Part shown: piece after piece, positions 18,045 through 27,507 of the stretch
Layout of the letters: the number at the start of each line of letters is the position of its first letter
How positions within the stretch are numbered: position 1 is the first letter of the stretch
Source of the DNA: Armatimonadota bacterium
GTDB taxonomy: Bacteria; Armatimonadota; Zipacnadia; JAUWAU01
NCBI GenBank assembly: GCA_030601885.1
Contig: JAUWAU010000015.1
Location: 62,001-126,000 of the forward strand
Direction: 5' to 3'
DNA: 64,000 bases
Translations under genes and position numbers: made by a program
Notes under the pieces: generated by a model
Databases searched by the model: none
What the model was told of the DNA's origin: nothing
Seen by the model: only the letters and a program-made list of their open reading frames with translations

Positions 18045-18917
18045 ATGGCACGTGCTTTGGATGATCCTGACAAGGGCTTGTGGCTGTATTCGTTCCTTGC
18101 CAGCATTTCCTTGGGCGTCGTGGTCTCCGCAGGACTGTGCATCTTCGTTCCGGGGCTGCCTCACATCACCGTTGTGTGTCAGGTGCTCGTTTTGGGGATT
18201 GCCGCCATGGCCGGAGCATGGTACGCCGACGAGACGAGGCGAATGGCAGATCAGACCACACGCATGGCCGACGCGACAATAGCCACGGTGACGGAAATGC
18301 GTGGAGAAAGGAAGGTGAACTGGCTGCCTCGAGTCGCGCCGGTCCCGGACGACGAGCAGCGCGCGAGCGACCTGCGCATGGACAGCAATGGCATGCTGAG
18401 TGTCAGGCTGCGGAACGTCAGCCCGGCGTCGCTGCACAGCCTGCGTGTACATGCCCAGATTTGCAGGGGCGCATCTGGCGAGCCCATTCACGCAGGAACC
18501 CTAACTCCCTGGAACCCCGTACTGCACCCGGGCGGCGAGGCCACATTCAAGTTGGAGAAGAAGATCAGCGATCTCGCCGACGGGATCACTGGGGTCGGAC
18601 TCCGCATTCTGGTCACATATGGTGATTTCCTTGGACGCCACCTCAGCGCATATGCCGAGTACCGAGTGTTACTGGAACACCACTTCGAGCCCTCATGCCA
18701 GTGGCAGTTGCTCTGGTTCCACCCGCGACGCGGCGCCCTAGGGGCGGAAAACCATCGCGTATGGCAGACACTCGCCGATGCATATGCACGGCCGGAACAG
18801 CTGCGTCATGTGATACCGCCCTTGCCAGACGAGCTTCCTCGGGTTGCTCCGGGAGACGTGGTGCCCAGAGCATTCGAAGACTCCTGGGCGAACGGCCCCA
18901 ACATGGCGGGATACTGA
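18045..18917 (+). CDS. Two-TM membrane protein of unknown function
   Basis: This 290-residue protein has two hydrophobic helices near the start (about 15-38 and 42-60). A short repeated heptad-like segment follows (TRRMADQTTRMADATIATV), then a cytoplasmic or external domain with beta pattern (LSVRLRNVSPASLHSLRVHA, ITGVGLRILVTYGD). The layout, TM hairpin then coiled coil then a beta sandwich, is seen in many hypothetical proteins and does not give a function. GGAGG 16 bases upstream supports ATG 18045. A small two-helix frame follows at 19010. Confidence 0.65.
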   Translation: MARALDDPDKGLWLYSFLASISLGVVVSAGLCIFVPGLPHITVVCQVLVLGIAAMAGAWYADETRRMADQTTRMADATIATVTEMRGERKVNWLPRVAPVPDDEQRASDLRMDSNGMLSVRLRNVSPASLHSLRVHAQICRGASGEPIHAGTLTPWNPVLHPGGEATFKLEKKISDLADGITGVGLRILVTYGDFLGRHLSAYAEYRVLLEHHFEPSCQWQLLWFHPRRGALGAENHRVWQTLADAYARPEQLRHVIPPLPDELPRVAPGDVVPRAFEDSWANGPNMAGY

Positions 18918-19009
18918 AGCAGGCCGATCCTCCGACGCCTTGCCCGTGGGCCGCGTGCGTGTTATCGTGGGCACTATGCAGGGAAAGCAATCCACAGGCG
19001 GGCCTGGTG

Positions 19010-19195
19010 ATGGGGACGACACAAGAGGCTGAGACAGAGGAAATCCGCGGCCCGCTCTGGGAGCGTATCGTCGGCAGCCTTCTGATAGCAGCACCCTTCT
19101 TCCTGATATGGAACTGCCTTGGCCGACCGCCCGCGCAAAGAGGCATTGCCGCCCTCGGGTTCGCAGTCGTCGCGAGCACGGCGTGGACGGTCTGA
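19010..19195 (+). CDS. Possible small membrane protein
   Basis: A 61-residue frame with an acidic start (TTQEAETEEIRGP), one clear hydrophobic helix (GSLLIAAPFFLIWNCLG) and a second hydrophobic stretch (GIAALGFAVVASTAW). It follows the two-TM protein by 92 bases on the same strand. The ribosome site is weak and no family is recognised, so this could be chance. Confidence 0.3.
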   Translation: MGTTQEAETEEIRGPLWERIVGSLLIAAPFFLIWNCLGRPPAQRGIAALGFAVVASTAWTV

Positions 19196-19312
19196 GATAC
19201 CCACGAGGCCGCGACACCCGGCAGCTTCTGTGGGAGCACATCGTGGCGGGAGTGGCCGTAGGCGCGGTCTTAATTCCGGGGCATCCTTGACCAACGCCTT
19301 TTTCTGCAGCGG

Positions 19313-20491
19313 CTACCGGCCCACCTCCAGCAATGTCACCGCAGACGCCTGCTCGCCCTCTTCGCTGCGCGCGGTGAGGCGGAGCAGGTAGATGCCGCTG
19401 GGGACGCGGGTGTCGGTGAGGCTGCGGGCGTTCCAGGTGAGAGATGCGCGGCCGCGCGACAGTTGCTGGGAGCGGCTGATGTCAGCAATGAGGCGGCCGG
19501 CGATGTTGTAGATGCGGGCTGTGACCGCGGCGTCGGTGGAGAGGTTGAAGCCGATGTCCCAGGCGCCGCCGCGAGTCGGCGTCGCCGTGAGGCCGGTGAT
19601 GACTAGCGTGCCTTGCTGTGCCGACTTCACCGTGACAGTGAAGCTCCGACTGCTGCCTTCGCCCGGCGCGGGGAATTCGTGTTGTGCTCGCGTCCGCATG
19701 AAGGTGCGCTTGCCGGTGTCGTTATCCGTCAGTATTGCCACCCGATCCTTCGGCAGCCGGCTCAGCTCCGGCCAGCGCAGCGTGACCGCATCCCCCTTGA
19801 GGCCGCCGGTCACACTGAACGCCCATTCGGCGCAATCTTGTGCGCTGCACCTTGTCTCCATCGCCAACTCGGAGCTCCACGGCATCTGGCGACCCCGTGC
19901 CTTGTTGTAGGGCGGGGATGCCCTTCCCCGCCCGCCTTTGCCTCTGAGCACCATCCGCACCCTCCCCTCCCCCGGTGCCGCCGGCGGCTTGGGCTTGTCC
20001 AGCGCAAACCCATCGAAGTCGTCCGAAGCGGCGTCGGCTGCGGCTATCGTGATGCTGTCCGCAGAGCTGCCGCTCATAGCCTCAATGTCGAAACTCCACG
20101 CGGGCATGGCAGAGCCCTCCCCGACCGCTCTCGTCGCGATGCCGCCGACACCCGCTGGCGGCTGTGGCACGATCAGGGAACAATCGACGCCGGCCAGCAC
20201 CCAGTACCCGTGCCACAACGATAGCTCGTCCCCCGGGGTCTGGTCGATGGTGAGCGTCCTGTAGCTGCCTGTACCGTCATGGGAGTAGTAGAAGGTCGCG
20301 AGGACCCAGCTGGCCGTCTGCGCGTCGGCGAGGCTCTTGACCTCGACGCCGTTGTCCACCTGCAGGCTGTCGAGGGTCGCCTCGTACGGTGCGCCGATCA
20401 TGTTCCATCCTGGCTGCAAGGGGATGACTTCATCGCCGTAGGGGAGGGCGCCGCCGACGTCGATGTCGAGGGTCCCCGCCGGCGCCAGCAA
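19313..20491 (-). pseudogene. C-terminal remnant of a surface protein with FlgD-like Ig module (5' end lost)
   Basis: About 392 residues remain. The first readable part (LQPGWNMIGAPYEATLDSLQV...WVLATFYYSHDGTGSY, LWHGYWVLAG) is the type of module found near the end of large extracellular proteins. The last 90 residues (GAWDIGFNLSTDAAVTARIYNIAGRLI...NARSLTDTRVPSGIYLLRLTA) are a FlgD-like Ig domain, common as a terminal sorting or attachment module. No signal peptide or normal start exists: the frame opens at a TTG exactly where the ParA-like reading frame (20430-20609) breaks off. A rearrangement therefore removed the 5' part. A dispersed repeat is inserted in frame at 19906-19947. Confidence 0.75.
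19906..19947 (+). repeat. Dispersed TAGGGC palindromic repeat inside a coding frame
   Basis: It reads GTAGGGCGGGGATGCCC then TTCCCCGCC and GCCTTTGCC. It matches the copy at 63290-63326 almost exactly and the reverse copy at 30631-30666. It lies within the surface-protein remnant and is read through without a stop as GKGGRGRASPPYNKARG, a stretch unlike the residues around it. Confidence 0.8.
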
Positions 20492-20609
20492 GGCACCGCG
20501 CCAAGTAGAGGGAGATGAGCGTTTTGCCCGTTCCGCCCTTCTGAGAGTGAACAGAGATCAGCAGCTTGTCGGGGCTTTCGGCACTATCGGGGCGCGGTGT
20601 CATGGTCAT
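20430..20609 (-). pseudogene. N-terminal fragment of a ParA/MinD-type ATPase
   Basis: Starting at ATG 20609 (or 20603) the frame gives MTMTPRPDSAESPDKLL, then LISVHSQKGGTGKTLISLYL and ARCLAGAG. KGGTGKT at residues 24-30 is the deviant Walker A of ParA/MinD-type ATPases, including those of conflict systems. After about 45 residues the similarity ends and the frame runs into DNA of the surface protein in another phase, stopping at 20430. It overlaps the 3' end of the 814-residue gene by 20-26 bases, like the overlap between the two genes before it. It was thus the third gene of the SIR2 operon before it was cut. Confidence 0.7.
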
Positions 20610-23028
20610 CCACCCCCATCTGCCGGAGTTCCCACATCGTGTTGAAGGGGGGACTATGGGCGAGGGAACGCAGCTGGCTGGCGATTGCTGTTCGCGCTTC
20701 GATGCCAAGACCGGTCCACCCATCTGCAAATGAGCGGAGGCACGCGCGCACTTTGTCCAGATTGGGGGCAAGGGATGACAGAGCGTCACGCAACCACGCG
20801 GCAGCCTGTTCCACCTCCGTCGGTCGCTCAAGTGTCTGGCAGACAGTCTCGGACTGGACGACGATGGACTCATCTAGATCGTCAGGCGATGGGACGTCGT
20901 AGAGCAACTCGCGACATCGACCTCTTAGCCGCGTGGAGACGCCCTCGGCGATCGAGCAGAGGGCCGCATGATGGAGGAGGAACCGTCGGAGATCAGGTTC
21001 CGCCTTGGATCTCTGGGCGAGCTCATCGCTGAGGGCGCTCACAACTCGCGCATCTCGCTGGGCACTGGCACCGGCGGCGCTGAAGACGAGCCCGAGCATC
21101 GGCATGAGCTCACCGAGTGGCAGGTCGGGGAGTTCCGTGGCGACTGCGTCTGCCATGGTCTCGGCTCGGTCGGGGTCGGAGATGAACTGGAGACGCGCCA
21201 GCTCGTCGTCCGTCCAGTGGGGCAAGGCGTCCTCTTGCGCCGTCTGCACTAGGTTCGCCGCCGCAGCTGCCGCATCGGGCGGCAGTTCGGTGTCCCAGAC
21301 GTCTGCTTCCACCGACTCGGGGAGTGTAAAGGCGGAGGCGATACGATGGACGTGCCCGAACTCGAGGACACTCTCGAGAAGGTGACCGGTCATGAGGTTC
21401 TTGGTGACCGTGGTGGCACGCTCCGCCAAGCCTTTGCACAGCAATGCTCCCGGGTAGTTGTACTGGGGCTGTCGAAGTGGATGGAATAACCCTTTGAAGC
21501 CGCTCTCTCGCTGTCGCAAGTGCCGGATTGCCTCGACGTCGATGTCCTCGAGTGCGGTGCCTATAGCAGACAGGACGCGGCGACCGTCTTCTGGACGGCT
21601 GACGGATGCGGCGACATACGATGCGGCCCTGGATGACAGATACCGCAGTTGGGCAGGTGTGAAGTTCGTTGGATCAGCGGACCAGCGAACGTAGAAGAAA
21701 GCTGACAGACGCGGCTCGGCTCTCTTTTCAGAATGCTCCTCGTCGTCGGACGGGCCGGCGATCACAGTCTGACACAGTAGGGACAACCGTTGCAGCAGCT
21801 CGTTTGAGGAGGCGTCAGGTGCGGCTTCCAGGAGCTGAGCAGCCAGCAAGGCGAGGTTCGCCTGTAGCGCGCCCGAATGCGCCTGCTCTCCCATCGCGAG
21901 CAGGTCGCCGACCACGGTGGGCATCGTCTCGGTCTGCGCCCACCGAAGAAGATGCTGGCGCGCGATCCTTGCGTCTACGAAGATGCTGCTCAGGTACTTC
22001 GCGCAGTACTCAGCGATGCGGCGCGTACCGCTCGCCCGCGGCTCGTGCCTGACCTCGCTGGTGCCGACGACGGTTGGGGCGGGCAGGAGAGCTTCGACTT
22101 GGCGTTTCGCAGATGACCGAAGGGCATTCGCGTGCGTGATCGCTCTCGCCTCGATGCCGAGCCATTTCAGGGCAACTTCGGGGTCGACGTAACCCAGTAA
22201 ACTGACGCAGGCATCCGGCGCGACATCAGCAACCGTTCGCAACTCAGCCGAGAACACGCGCCACTCGCTCAGCAGGAGCTCTTTGATGCGTTGGCCTGCC
22301 GCGGCCCGGGTGGCAGGATCGGAGCACAGGAAGGCTGCCTCGTCATCGGTCCATGACGCTGGCAAAGGACCCACGGCGCCCAGTCGCTCGCGGGCTAGCT
22401 GGCAGACATGCCTCCGAAAACCCACATCCTCGGACGAGAACCCGTCGAGAAGAAGACGCACAGCCTTCTCTCGCTGGACCTCGGGGACGGATTCCAGGAA
22501 CTGCGTGGGGACACGCTCTATCGCCAGGAAAAGGGAGCCCTCGCCGAGCTCCCGAAACCAGTACGTGAATGGGCCAGCATCAAGGGGACGAGTAGTTGGC
22601 GCTCGGACATACTTCTGGAGGGCCACGTCCAGCGAAGACGCGATGTCTTCGGCCGACACCGATATTGTGTCGAGAGCCTTCCCGTTCCGCTGGAGTTGGA
22701 CGACCGCTACGTCTCGTATCTGCAAGCCTAACTGCTCGAGCCGATTCAGCAATGGCCCGCGGCAGATGGATTGGCGGGTGGCCTCTGGGAGCCGAGACAA
22801 CAGGCGGGCCACGAGAGCAGCCTTGGCCTCGCGCAGCCGGTCCTCTTGGAGTGTGCTCTCCTGGTGGTCGCAGATCCCCGCGATCAGTGAGCGCCAGCCC
22901 TCGTCGACGGCGCCCGCTGGTACACCAGAGGATCGTAGAGTCGCATCGAGCCAGGCCGGAAAACCATCGCGCTCGATGGGCGGCGAGGGCCTGCGATCAT
23001 CCTCCTGCTCAGGCTTGTCTGGTGACAC
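20584..23028 (-). CDS. Large alpha-helical protein of unknown function, partner of the SIR2-TPR-PIN protein
   Basis: This 814-residue soluble protein is almost wholly helical by eye, with many Leu/Ala-rich amphipathic segments (AALVARLLSRLPEATRQSI, NLALLAAQLLEAAPDASSNELL). No nucleotide-binding, nuclease or membrane motif was seen. Its pattern recalls helical-repeat scaffolds. It begins at GTG 23028 with GGAGTGG upstream and overlaps the last 20 bases of the SIR2-TPR-PIN gene; its own end overlaps the ParA-like start by 20 bases. This points to translational coupling and a shared complex. A sensor, scaffold or inhibitor role is inference only. Confidence 0.8.
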   Translation of the reverse strand: MSPDKPEQEDDRRPSPPIERDGFPAWLDATLRSSGVPAGAVDEGWRSLIAGICDHQESTLQEDRLREAKAALVARLLSRLPEATRQSICRGPLLNRLEQLGLQIRDVAVVQLQRNGKALDTISVSAEDIASSLDVALQKYVRAPTTRPLDAGPFTYWFRELGEGSLFLAIERVPTQFLESVPEVQREKAVRLLLDGFSSEDVGFRRHVCQLARERLGAVGPLPASWTDDEAAFLCSDPATRAAAGQRIKELLLSEWRVFSAELRTVADVAPDACVSLLGYVDPEVALKWLGIEARAITHANALRSSAKRQVEALLPAPTVVGTSEVRHEPRASGTRRIAEYCAKYLSSIFVDARIARQHLLRWAQTETMPTVVGDLLAMGEQAHSGALQANLALLAAQLLEAAPDASSNELLQRLSLLCQTVIAGPSDDEEHSEKRAEPRLSAFFYVRWSADPTNFTPAQLRYLSSRAASYVAASVSRPEDGRRVLSAIGTALEDIDVEAIRHLRQRESGFKGLFHPLRQPQYNYPGALLCKGLAERATTVTKNLMTGHLLESVLEFGHVHRIASAFTLPESVEADVWDTELPPDAAAAAANLVQTAQEDALPHWTDDELARLQFISDPDRAETMADAVATELPDLPLGELMPMLGLVFSAAGASAQRDARVVSALSDELAQRSKAEPDLRRFLLHHAALCSIAEGVSTRLRGRCRELLYDVPSPDDLDESIVVQSETVCQTLERPTEVEQAAAWLRDALSSLAPNLDKVRACLRSFADGWTGLGIEARTAIASQLRSLAHSPPFNTMWELRQMGVDDHDTAPR

Positions 23029-26000
23029 TCACGCCACTCCAATACCTCAGGAACAGCAAGCTCAGGAACTCCGGCTCTCTTCCCCGTACGTGCTCCCAGT
23101 GACGACTGAGGTCCAGCTCTGCGAAGATATCGCCGGCGGACTCGGGCGACAGACCCCGTTGGTGAGCCAGGTCGAGTATTGCGGCTACGCCATCCACGTA
23201 GGCGCGAAATGCTCTTCTGACCGTCAGCTCTCCATATAGCCACGATGGGTCCTGGGAAAGCTGCTGGATCTGCGTTGCTGCCTCTCGATAGGTCCGGAGA
23301 ATCCGCACGAGGCGCTCGTTCCGCGGATCATTCACCTCACCGTAGAGACGCACCACGAATTCGGGCTCGATGAGGAGACAACGATACCGGAACTCGTCGA
23401 GCATGCGTTCGTAGAGGGCAAAGTAGGTGTTGTCGTCGATCGCCTTGCGACCTAGGAATGCCCACTTGAGGAGGGAATCTGTGCCGAACCTGGGGACGGA
23501 CCCGGCCTCGAGGCTGACGGCTCTCGTCGCTCGGTCGTCCGTCCACAGAGGCGTTCCCTGTTTGAGCGCGACGTTGTAAAGGTCGGCGTAGTATCGGAAG
23601 TATGGATCCAAGCGCTCCTCAGTACCCGGGCGAGGCGGCATAGCTACTCGCTCATCGGGCTCGAGGGACACCCATTCCGTGGCCTTGGACGCGCGGAGCT
23701 GGGACGTGAATCTCTCGAAACCCGTGCGACACTGCTCGTCGAACTCGAATTGCTCTATCTCCGCTCGCAGTCGATCAAGGGCTTGCTCAGAAATGCAGAT
23801 CTTGGAGAAGTAGCGAGTGAGGGGGGTAAGCGCGTTAGCGTCAGCCATCCGCTCGAGCGTAGTAAGGTCGGCCACTACCTCTCTTTGCTTTGCGACGGTG
23901 GCTGGATCTGCCGGATTCTGGGGGATTGGCCTGGAGGCAAGCGTGAGCAAATGATCGTGCGTCTTCTTGTCGATCTCGCCAGCGCTCCTGAGCAGCTCCG
24001 TCACAGCCGCGAGGTTGAGCTCGGGCACTTGGAGCTCGTAGTCCGACTGTGGGTACTCCGCGAAGTACGGGAGAGAGTGCTGAGACGCGTGCTGGCGCTC
24101 TGTGTATTCGCCGAATGTGTCCGGCGCGCCATCGCGGCTCAGGTGGGGCAGCGTCTCGAAGACACCTCGTTCACGTTCGATGGCGTTTCTGAGTTGGACG
24201 AGCGATCGGTATCTGCTGGGCTGGCCTCGGTCGGCGAGGCGGTCGCGCTCGTGGGCAAGCACCTCGTGAAAGCTTGAGGGGACGTAGATGGTCTGGAAAC
24301 ACTTCTCGGGGATCTCGAGCCAGGCGTCGGGCTTCTCGTCCGAGAGCGCCTCAAGGGTCAGCAAGGCCGTGTAGTCGATGACGGTGGCGTTGGGAGCATG
24401 TTCCGAAAGCCATTTGAAGTCGCCAGCTTGGTCTCCGCATGAGATGTAGCGTGGGGTACCGTGTCGGAGGAACAGGCGTGACAGACCATAAAGGGCGACG
24501 CCCAGAGGATGCTCGGCGATGAGGATGAGGGGCACGACGCCTTGGGCGTAGAGCGCCTCGGCCGTCTCGGTGGCCTCGTGCCTCGCCAGAACGAGGCGCT
24601 TGGCTTCGTCAAGCCCCTGCGCACCCCTGAGGACTCTGAAGTGATGACCTGAGCCCATCGCGCTGAGGCGGCCATAGACGTTCGGGAGCCGGGTGTCCCC
24701 GTCGTGACCGGTCCTGTGGGCAACATGGATGAACTTGACGAGTACCTCTTCTTCGTCCGGGAATCGCTCGAGGGCCTCCGCCGCCGCCTGGAACGCGTCC
24801 TCCGTGCGTCCTGCGTGTAGCGCGAGTTCACACGCGTAAAGGTAGCCGTCCCTCTCATCTGGGAAGCGCTCTGTGCACTCGTGCGCAACCTGCAGCGCGC
24901 GGTCATAGTCATTGCGGTGAAGGGCGTAGGCACGAGCCAGTGCCAGCAAAGCGTCAGCGCCACCGAGTCGCCCCTGCCGCATCCATTCGAGGTCCTCGAT
25001 CGCCTCTTCTCCCCGGTCTAGAGCGAGTAGCGCGTTTGCGCGGCGTGGTCGGAGGAACTCATCTTCTGGCGCATCGTCCGCGGCCTGTTCTGCTGCTGCG
25101 AGAAACTCCGCCCAGCGGCGCGCGTCTGCCAAGGCTTGGAGCTGCAGTCTCACTGTCTGTCGGGTTCGTAGAAGGCGCGCAAGCTTCGTGGCCGCCTCAG
25201 CCTGTTTCTCTGTCTCCTCGGCCCACCCATAGGAAGTTACCGCCACAAAGAGAACTTGTGGGTTCTCCGGAGATAGGGCGGAGGCACGATCAAGCCAGTT
25301 AAGGGCCTTCTCGAGGTCGTGCGTCGAGTAGTGCATGGCACGCAGCAGTGGCGCCAGGTACGCATACTGCTGTGGCGGCTCGTAGCCTTCCAGGATTTCG
25401 CTGGCCTTCGCCGCGTCCCCCGCCTGTCGCCAGAGCTGAGCCGCATGCAGCGTATAGCCAGCTTGGAGGCCTGGATCTGAATCAAACCTGGACCTCGCAG
25501 CATCGAGCTTCTCGACGACCTGGCGCATACGCTCTTGGCCGGATCCGGGCGGCCGGTCTGCAATTAGCTCCTGACATCCCAATCCACCGGCGACTTCGAG
25601 CAGAAGCGCCGTGTCGGAGTGGGGATCCTCAGCGAGACGCTGGAGTGTCTGGAAATCTGGAGGCCGCGCCGGCAGGTCGCGATCCGGTGCGGCGGGGTCC
25701 CAAAGCGAGCACAGGACCGGGTTGCGTGGACTCAGTTCTGCGAGTCGCTCAGCGAGCCCGCGCACTGGTTCGCTGCTGGGGCGAAGGGCCCTCACTGCGG
25801 CCTCCAGAGTCGCGACTGCTTCTTCTTCGCAACGCTCTGCCAGATAGCCGTCGACAGCCTTGGTGTACGATTCGAGGCATCGTTCGAGCGCGTCCCCGCC
25901 GGCCAATTCGGCCAAGTCGAGCCCTAACGTGGCGTTCGGTAGCAACCCATGCCGTTTGCAGAATTGCCTGATGGGGGCATATGCTGTTAGCCGGGCAATG

Positions 26001-27475
26001 TCTGCGGCAACTTCGCGATGCGACGGGGTGTCGGCGAGATTCAGGAGATCGCGCGTAGTCTCCTCCGCTTGCCCAAACTCCTCTGATAGTGCGTAGTAGT
26101 AGGCAAGCGCGGGGGCAAGGTCGGGATCGCGGCGTGCTGCCTGTGCGTCAACCAGGCGGGCCTCCAGCATCTCATGGCATTTCTCGATGTGCCCTGCGTG
26201 GGCATACAATGAGAACTCCACAGCGCGGGCCTTGGATGAGCCGATATCTCTGAGGGCCGTAACGGTGGCTTCCAGACCGTCAACGTGCTGACGCGCCAGC
26301 GCCTGAATCACTCTGCATTCTGCGCGGTGGCCCGCATTATCCCACAATCGAAGTGCTTCGCTGATCTGCGCGAGCGATGCTTCCGGGGTCTCCCGCGGAG
26401 ATCGAGGCAAGTGGTACGCCGCTGCGAGGCGATGGACTCTGGCCGGGACCTCAGGAGGTATTGGCAGAGATGTAGCCTTGTTCTCGATGTCGCTCACCAG
26501 TTCCTGGAGCTCACGCTCGACCTTGCTGCGATAGCCGGCATTCAGAGCCTCCGCGAGGCGCCTGAAGGTTTTCAGCATTCGCTGGGCTTCGGCTTCGGTC
26601 AATCGGCTCAAGAGATCGCGGATGTCGGTATCGGCGAGCCAAGCCGGCGCGGTAAGCGGCGGGGCTGACTGATCGGCTTGCGCCGCAAGCTGCCGCAGGC
26701 GCTGGAGGAACGGGATCAGGTTGTCCCAGCAATCGATGTCGACGACCTCGAGGTTGAGCTGAGCATACGCACGCCTGGCCAGCGCCGGGGTTCGATCCCA
26801 CACGACGTAGGCACGTCTGCCTTGTTTCCCGAGGTCCTGTAGGGCCTGGTAGTACGCAGACTTCAATGCAGGGTCCTCAAAGCTGATCCCGATGAAGAGG
26901 ACGGTGTGGGTCTTGAACGTACGCTGGAGCTCCTGGAGCAGGTTGGGCCTGGACTGCGCGTACCGTGCGAAGTCGTTCTCGGTGATGACGAGATCGGAGG
27001 GGAGGTCCAAATCGCCGTTCATCTTGAAGACTTTGGCGACGCCTGGTTTAGGGTAGTGGGCATAGTCGACGTCGCGCTTTATGACGTAGGGATTCCTTCC
27101 GCGGGCCTGGAGAGCATCTTCGAGTAAGCTGTCGAAGTTGGTGGTGAAGAAGAACTCCACGTCGAGGTCGGCCAAGGCATGGTGCGCTGGTGAGGGCTCG
27201 CCTGGAGGTAAGAACTCGTGGACTCTACGTACCAGACCTTGGCGGTCAAACTGGGCTTCATACATGGACGCGAGGAGCAAGGGCGACGAGATATCAGCCG
27301 AATCTGGGTCGATGGGCTGCAATTCAGCCCGAAGGGCGTCTATCAGCTCAGACCACGTGGGCAACCGGGCCTGCTTGCTGAGCCCGGCACCTACAACCAC
27401 TGCGAGTTGGCGGTCGCGCAGCGACCGGGCAAGTGGCGTCAAGAACCGGTCCCACTTATGCCTCTCCTGTGCCAT
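23009..27475 (-). CDS. SIR2-TPR-PIN protein, candidate two-effector conflict/defence protein
   Basis: This chain has 1488 residues. Residues 1-265 are a SIR2-like NAD-binding domain: VVVGAGLSK (GAG at 29-31), FTTNFD (111-115), KMNGDLD (151-157), FIGISFEDP, RRAYVVWDR. In the usual KxHG motif the catalytic His is replaced by Asn153. Residues about 300-1000 are TPR-like helical repeats (ALLALARAYALHRNDYDRAL and others). The C-terminal part resembles the PIN domains of TPR/GreAB-C-PIN conflict proteins: ATVIDYTALLTLEAL (Asp1034), PSSFHEVLAHE (Glu1071), then after a 240-residue helical insert WTDDRATRA (Asp1312/1313) and FGTDSLL (Asp1333). SIR2 domains in phage defence deplete NAD and PIN domains cut RNA. 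Having both in one chain is unusual. It has its own promoter and is coupled to two further genes. Confidence 0.85.
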   Translation of the reverse strand: MAQERHKWDRFLTPLARSLRDRQLAVVVGAGLSKQARLPTWSELIDALRAELQPIDPDSADISSPLLLASMYEAQFDRQGLVRRVHEFLPPGEPSPAHHALADLDVEFFFTTNFDSLLEDALQARGRNPYVIKRDVDYAHYPKPGVAKVFKMNGDLDLPSDLVITENDFARYAQSRPNLLQELQRTFKTHTVLFIGISFEDPALKSAYYQALQDLGKQGRRAYVVWDRTPALARRAYAQLNLEVVDIDCWDNLIPFLQRLRQLAAQADQSAPPLTAPAWLADTDIRDLLSRLTEAEAQRMLKTFRRLAEALNAGYRSKVERELQELVSDIENKATSLPIPPEVPARVHRLAAAYHLPRSPRETPEASLAQISEALRLWDNAGHRAECRVIQALARQHVDGLEATVTALRDIGSSKARAVEFSLYAHAGHIEKCHEMLEARLVDAQAARRDPDLAPALAYYYALSEEFGQAEETTRDLLNLADTPSHREVAADIARLTAYAPIRQFCKRHGLLPNATLGLDLAELAGGDALERCLESYTKAVDGYLAERCEEEAVATLEAAVRALRPSSEPVRGLAERLAELSPRNPVLCSLWDPAAPDRDLPARPPDFQTLQRLAEDPHSDTALLLEVAGGLGCQELIADRPPGSGQERMRQVVEKLDAARSRFDSDPGLQAGYTLHAAQLWRQAGDAAKASEILEGYEPPQQYAYLAPLLRAMHYSTHDLEKALNWLDRASALSPENPQVLFVAVTSYGWAEETEKQAEAATKLARLLRTRQTVRLQLQALADARRWAEFLAAAEQAADDAPEDEFLRPRRANALLALDRGEEAIEDLEWMRQGRLGGADALLALARAYALHRNDYDRALQVAHECTERFPDERDGYLYACELALHAGRTEDAFQAAAEALERFPDEEEVLVKFIHVAHRTGHDGDTRLPNVYGRLSAMGSGHHFRVLRGAQGLDEAKRLVLARHEATETAEALYAQGVVPLILIAEHPLGVALYGLSRLFLRHGTPRYISCGDQAGDFKWLSEHAPNATVIDYTALLTLEALSDEKPDAWLEIPEKCFQTIYVPSSFHEVLAHERDRLADRGQPSRYRSLVQLRNAIERERGVFETLPHLSRDGAPDTFGEYTERQHASQHSLPYFAEYPQSDYELQVPELNLAAVTELLRSAGEIDKKTHDHLLTLASRPIPQNPADPATVAKQREVVADLTTLERMADANALTPLTRYFSKICISEQALDRLRAEIEQFEFDEQCRTGFERFTSQLRASKATEWVSLEPDERVAMPPRPGTEERLDPYFRYYADLYNVALKQGTPLWTDDRATRAVSLEAGSVPRFGTDSLLKWAFLGRKAIDDNTYFALYERMLDEFRYRCLLIEPEFVVRLYGEVNDPRNERLVRILRTYREAATQIQQLSQDPSWLYGELTVRRAFRAYVDGVAAILDLAHQRGLSPESAGDIFAELDLSRHWEHVRGREPEFLSLLFLRYWSGVSVTRQA

Positions 27476-27507
27476 TTCGCTCAGCTGCCTACTACAACGT
27501 CACTAGC

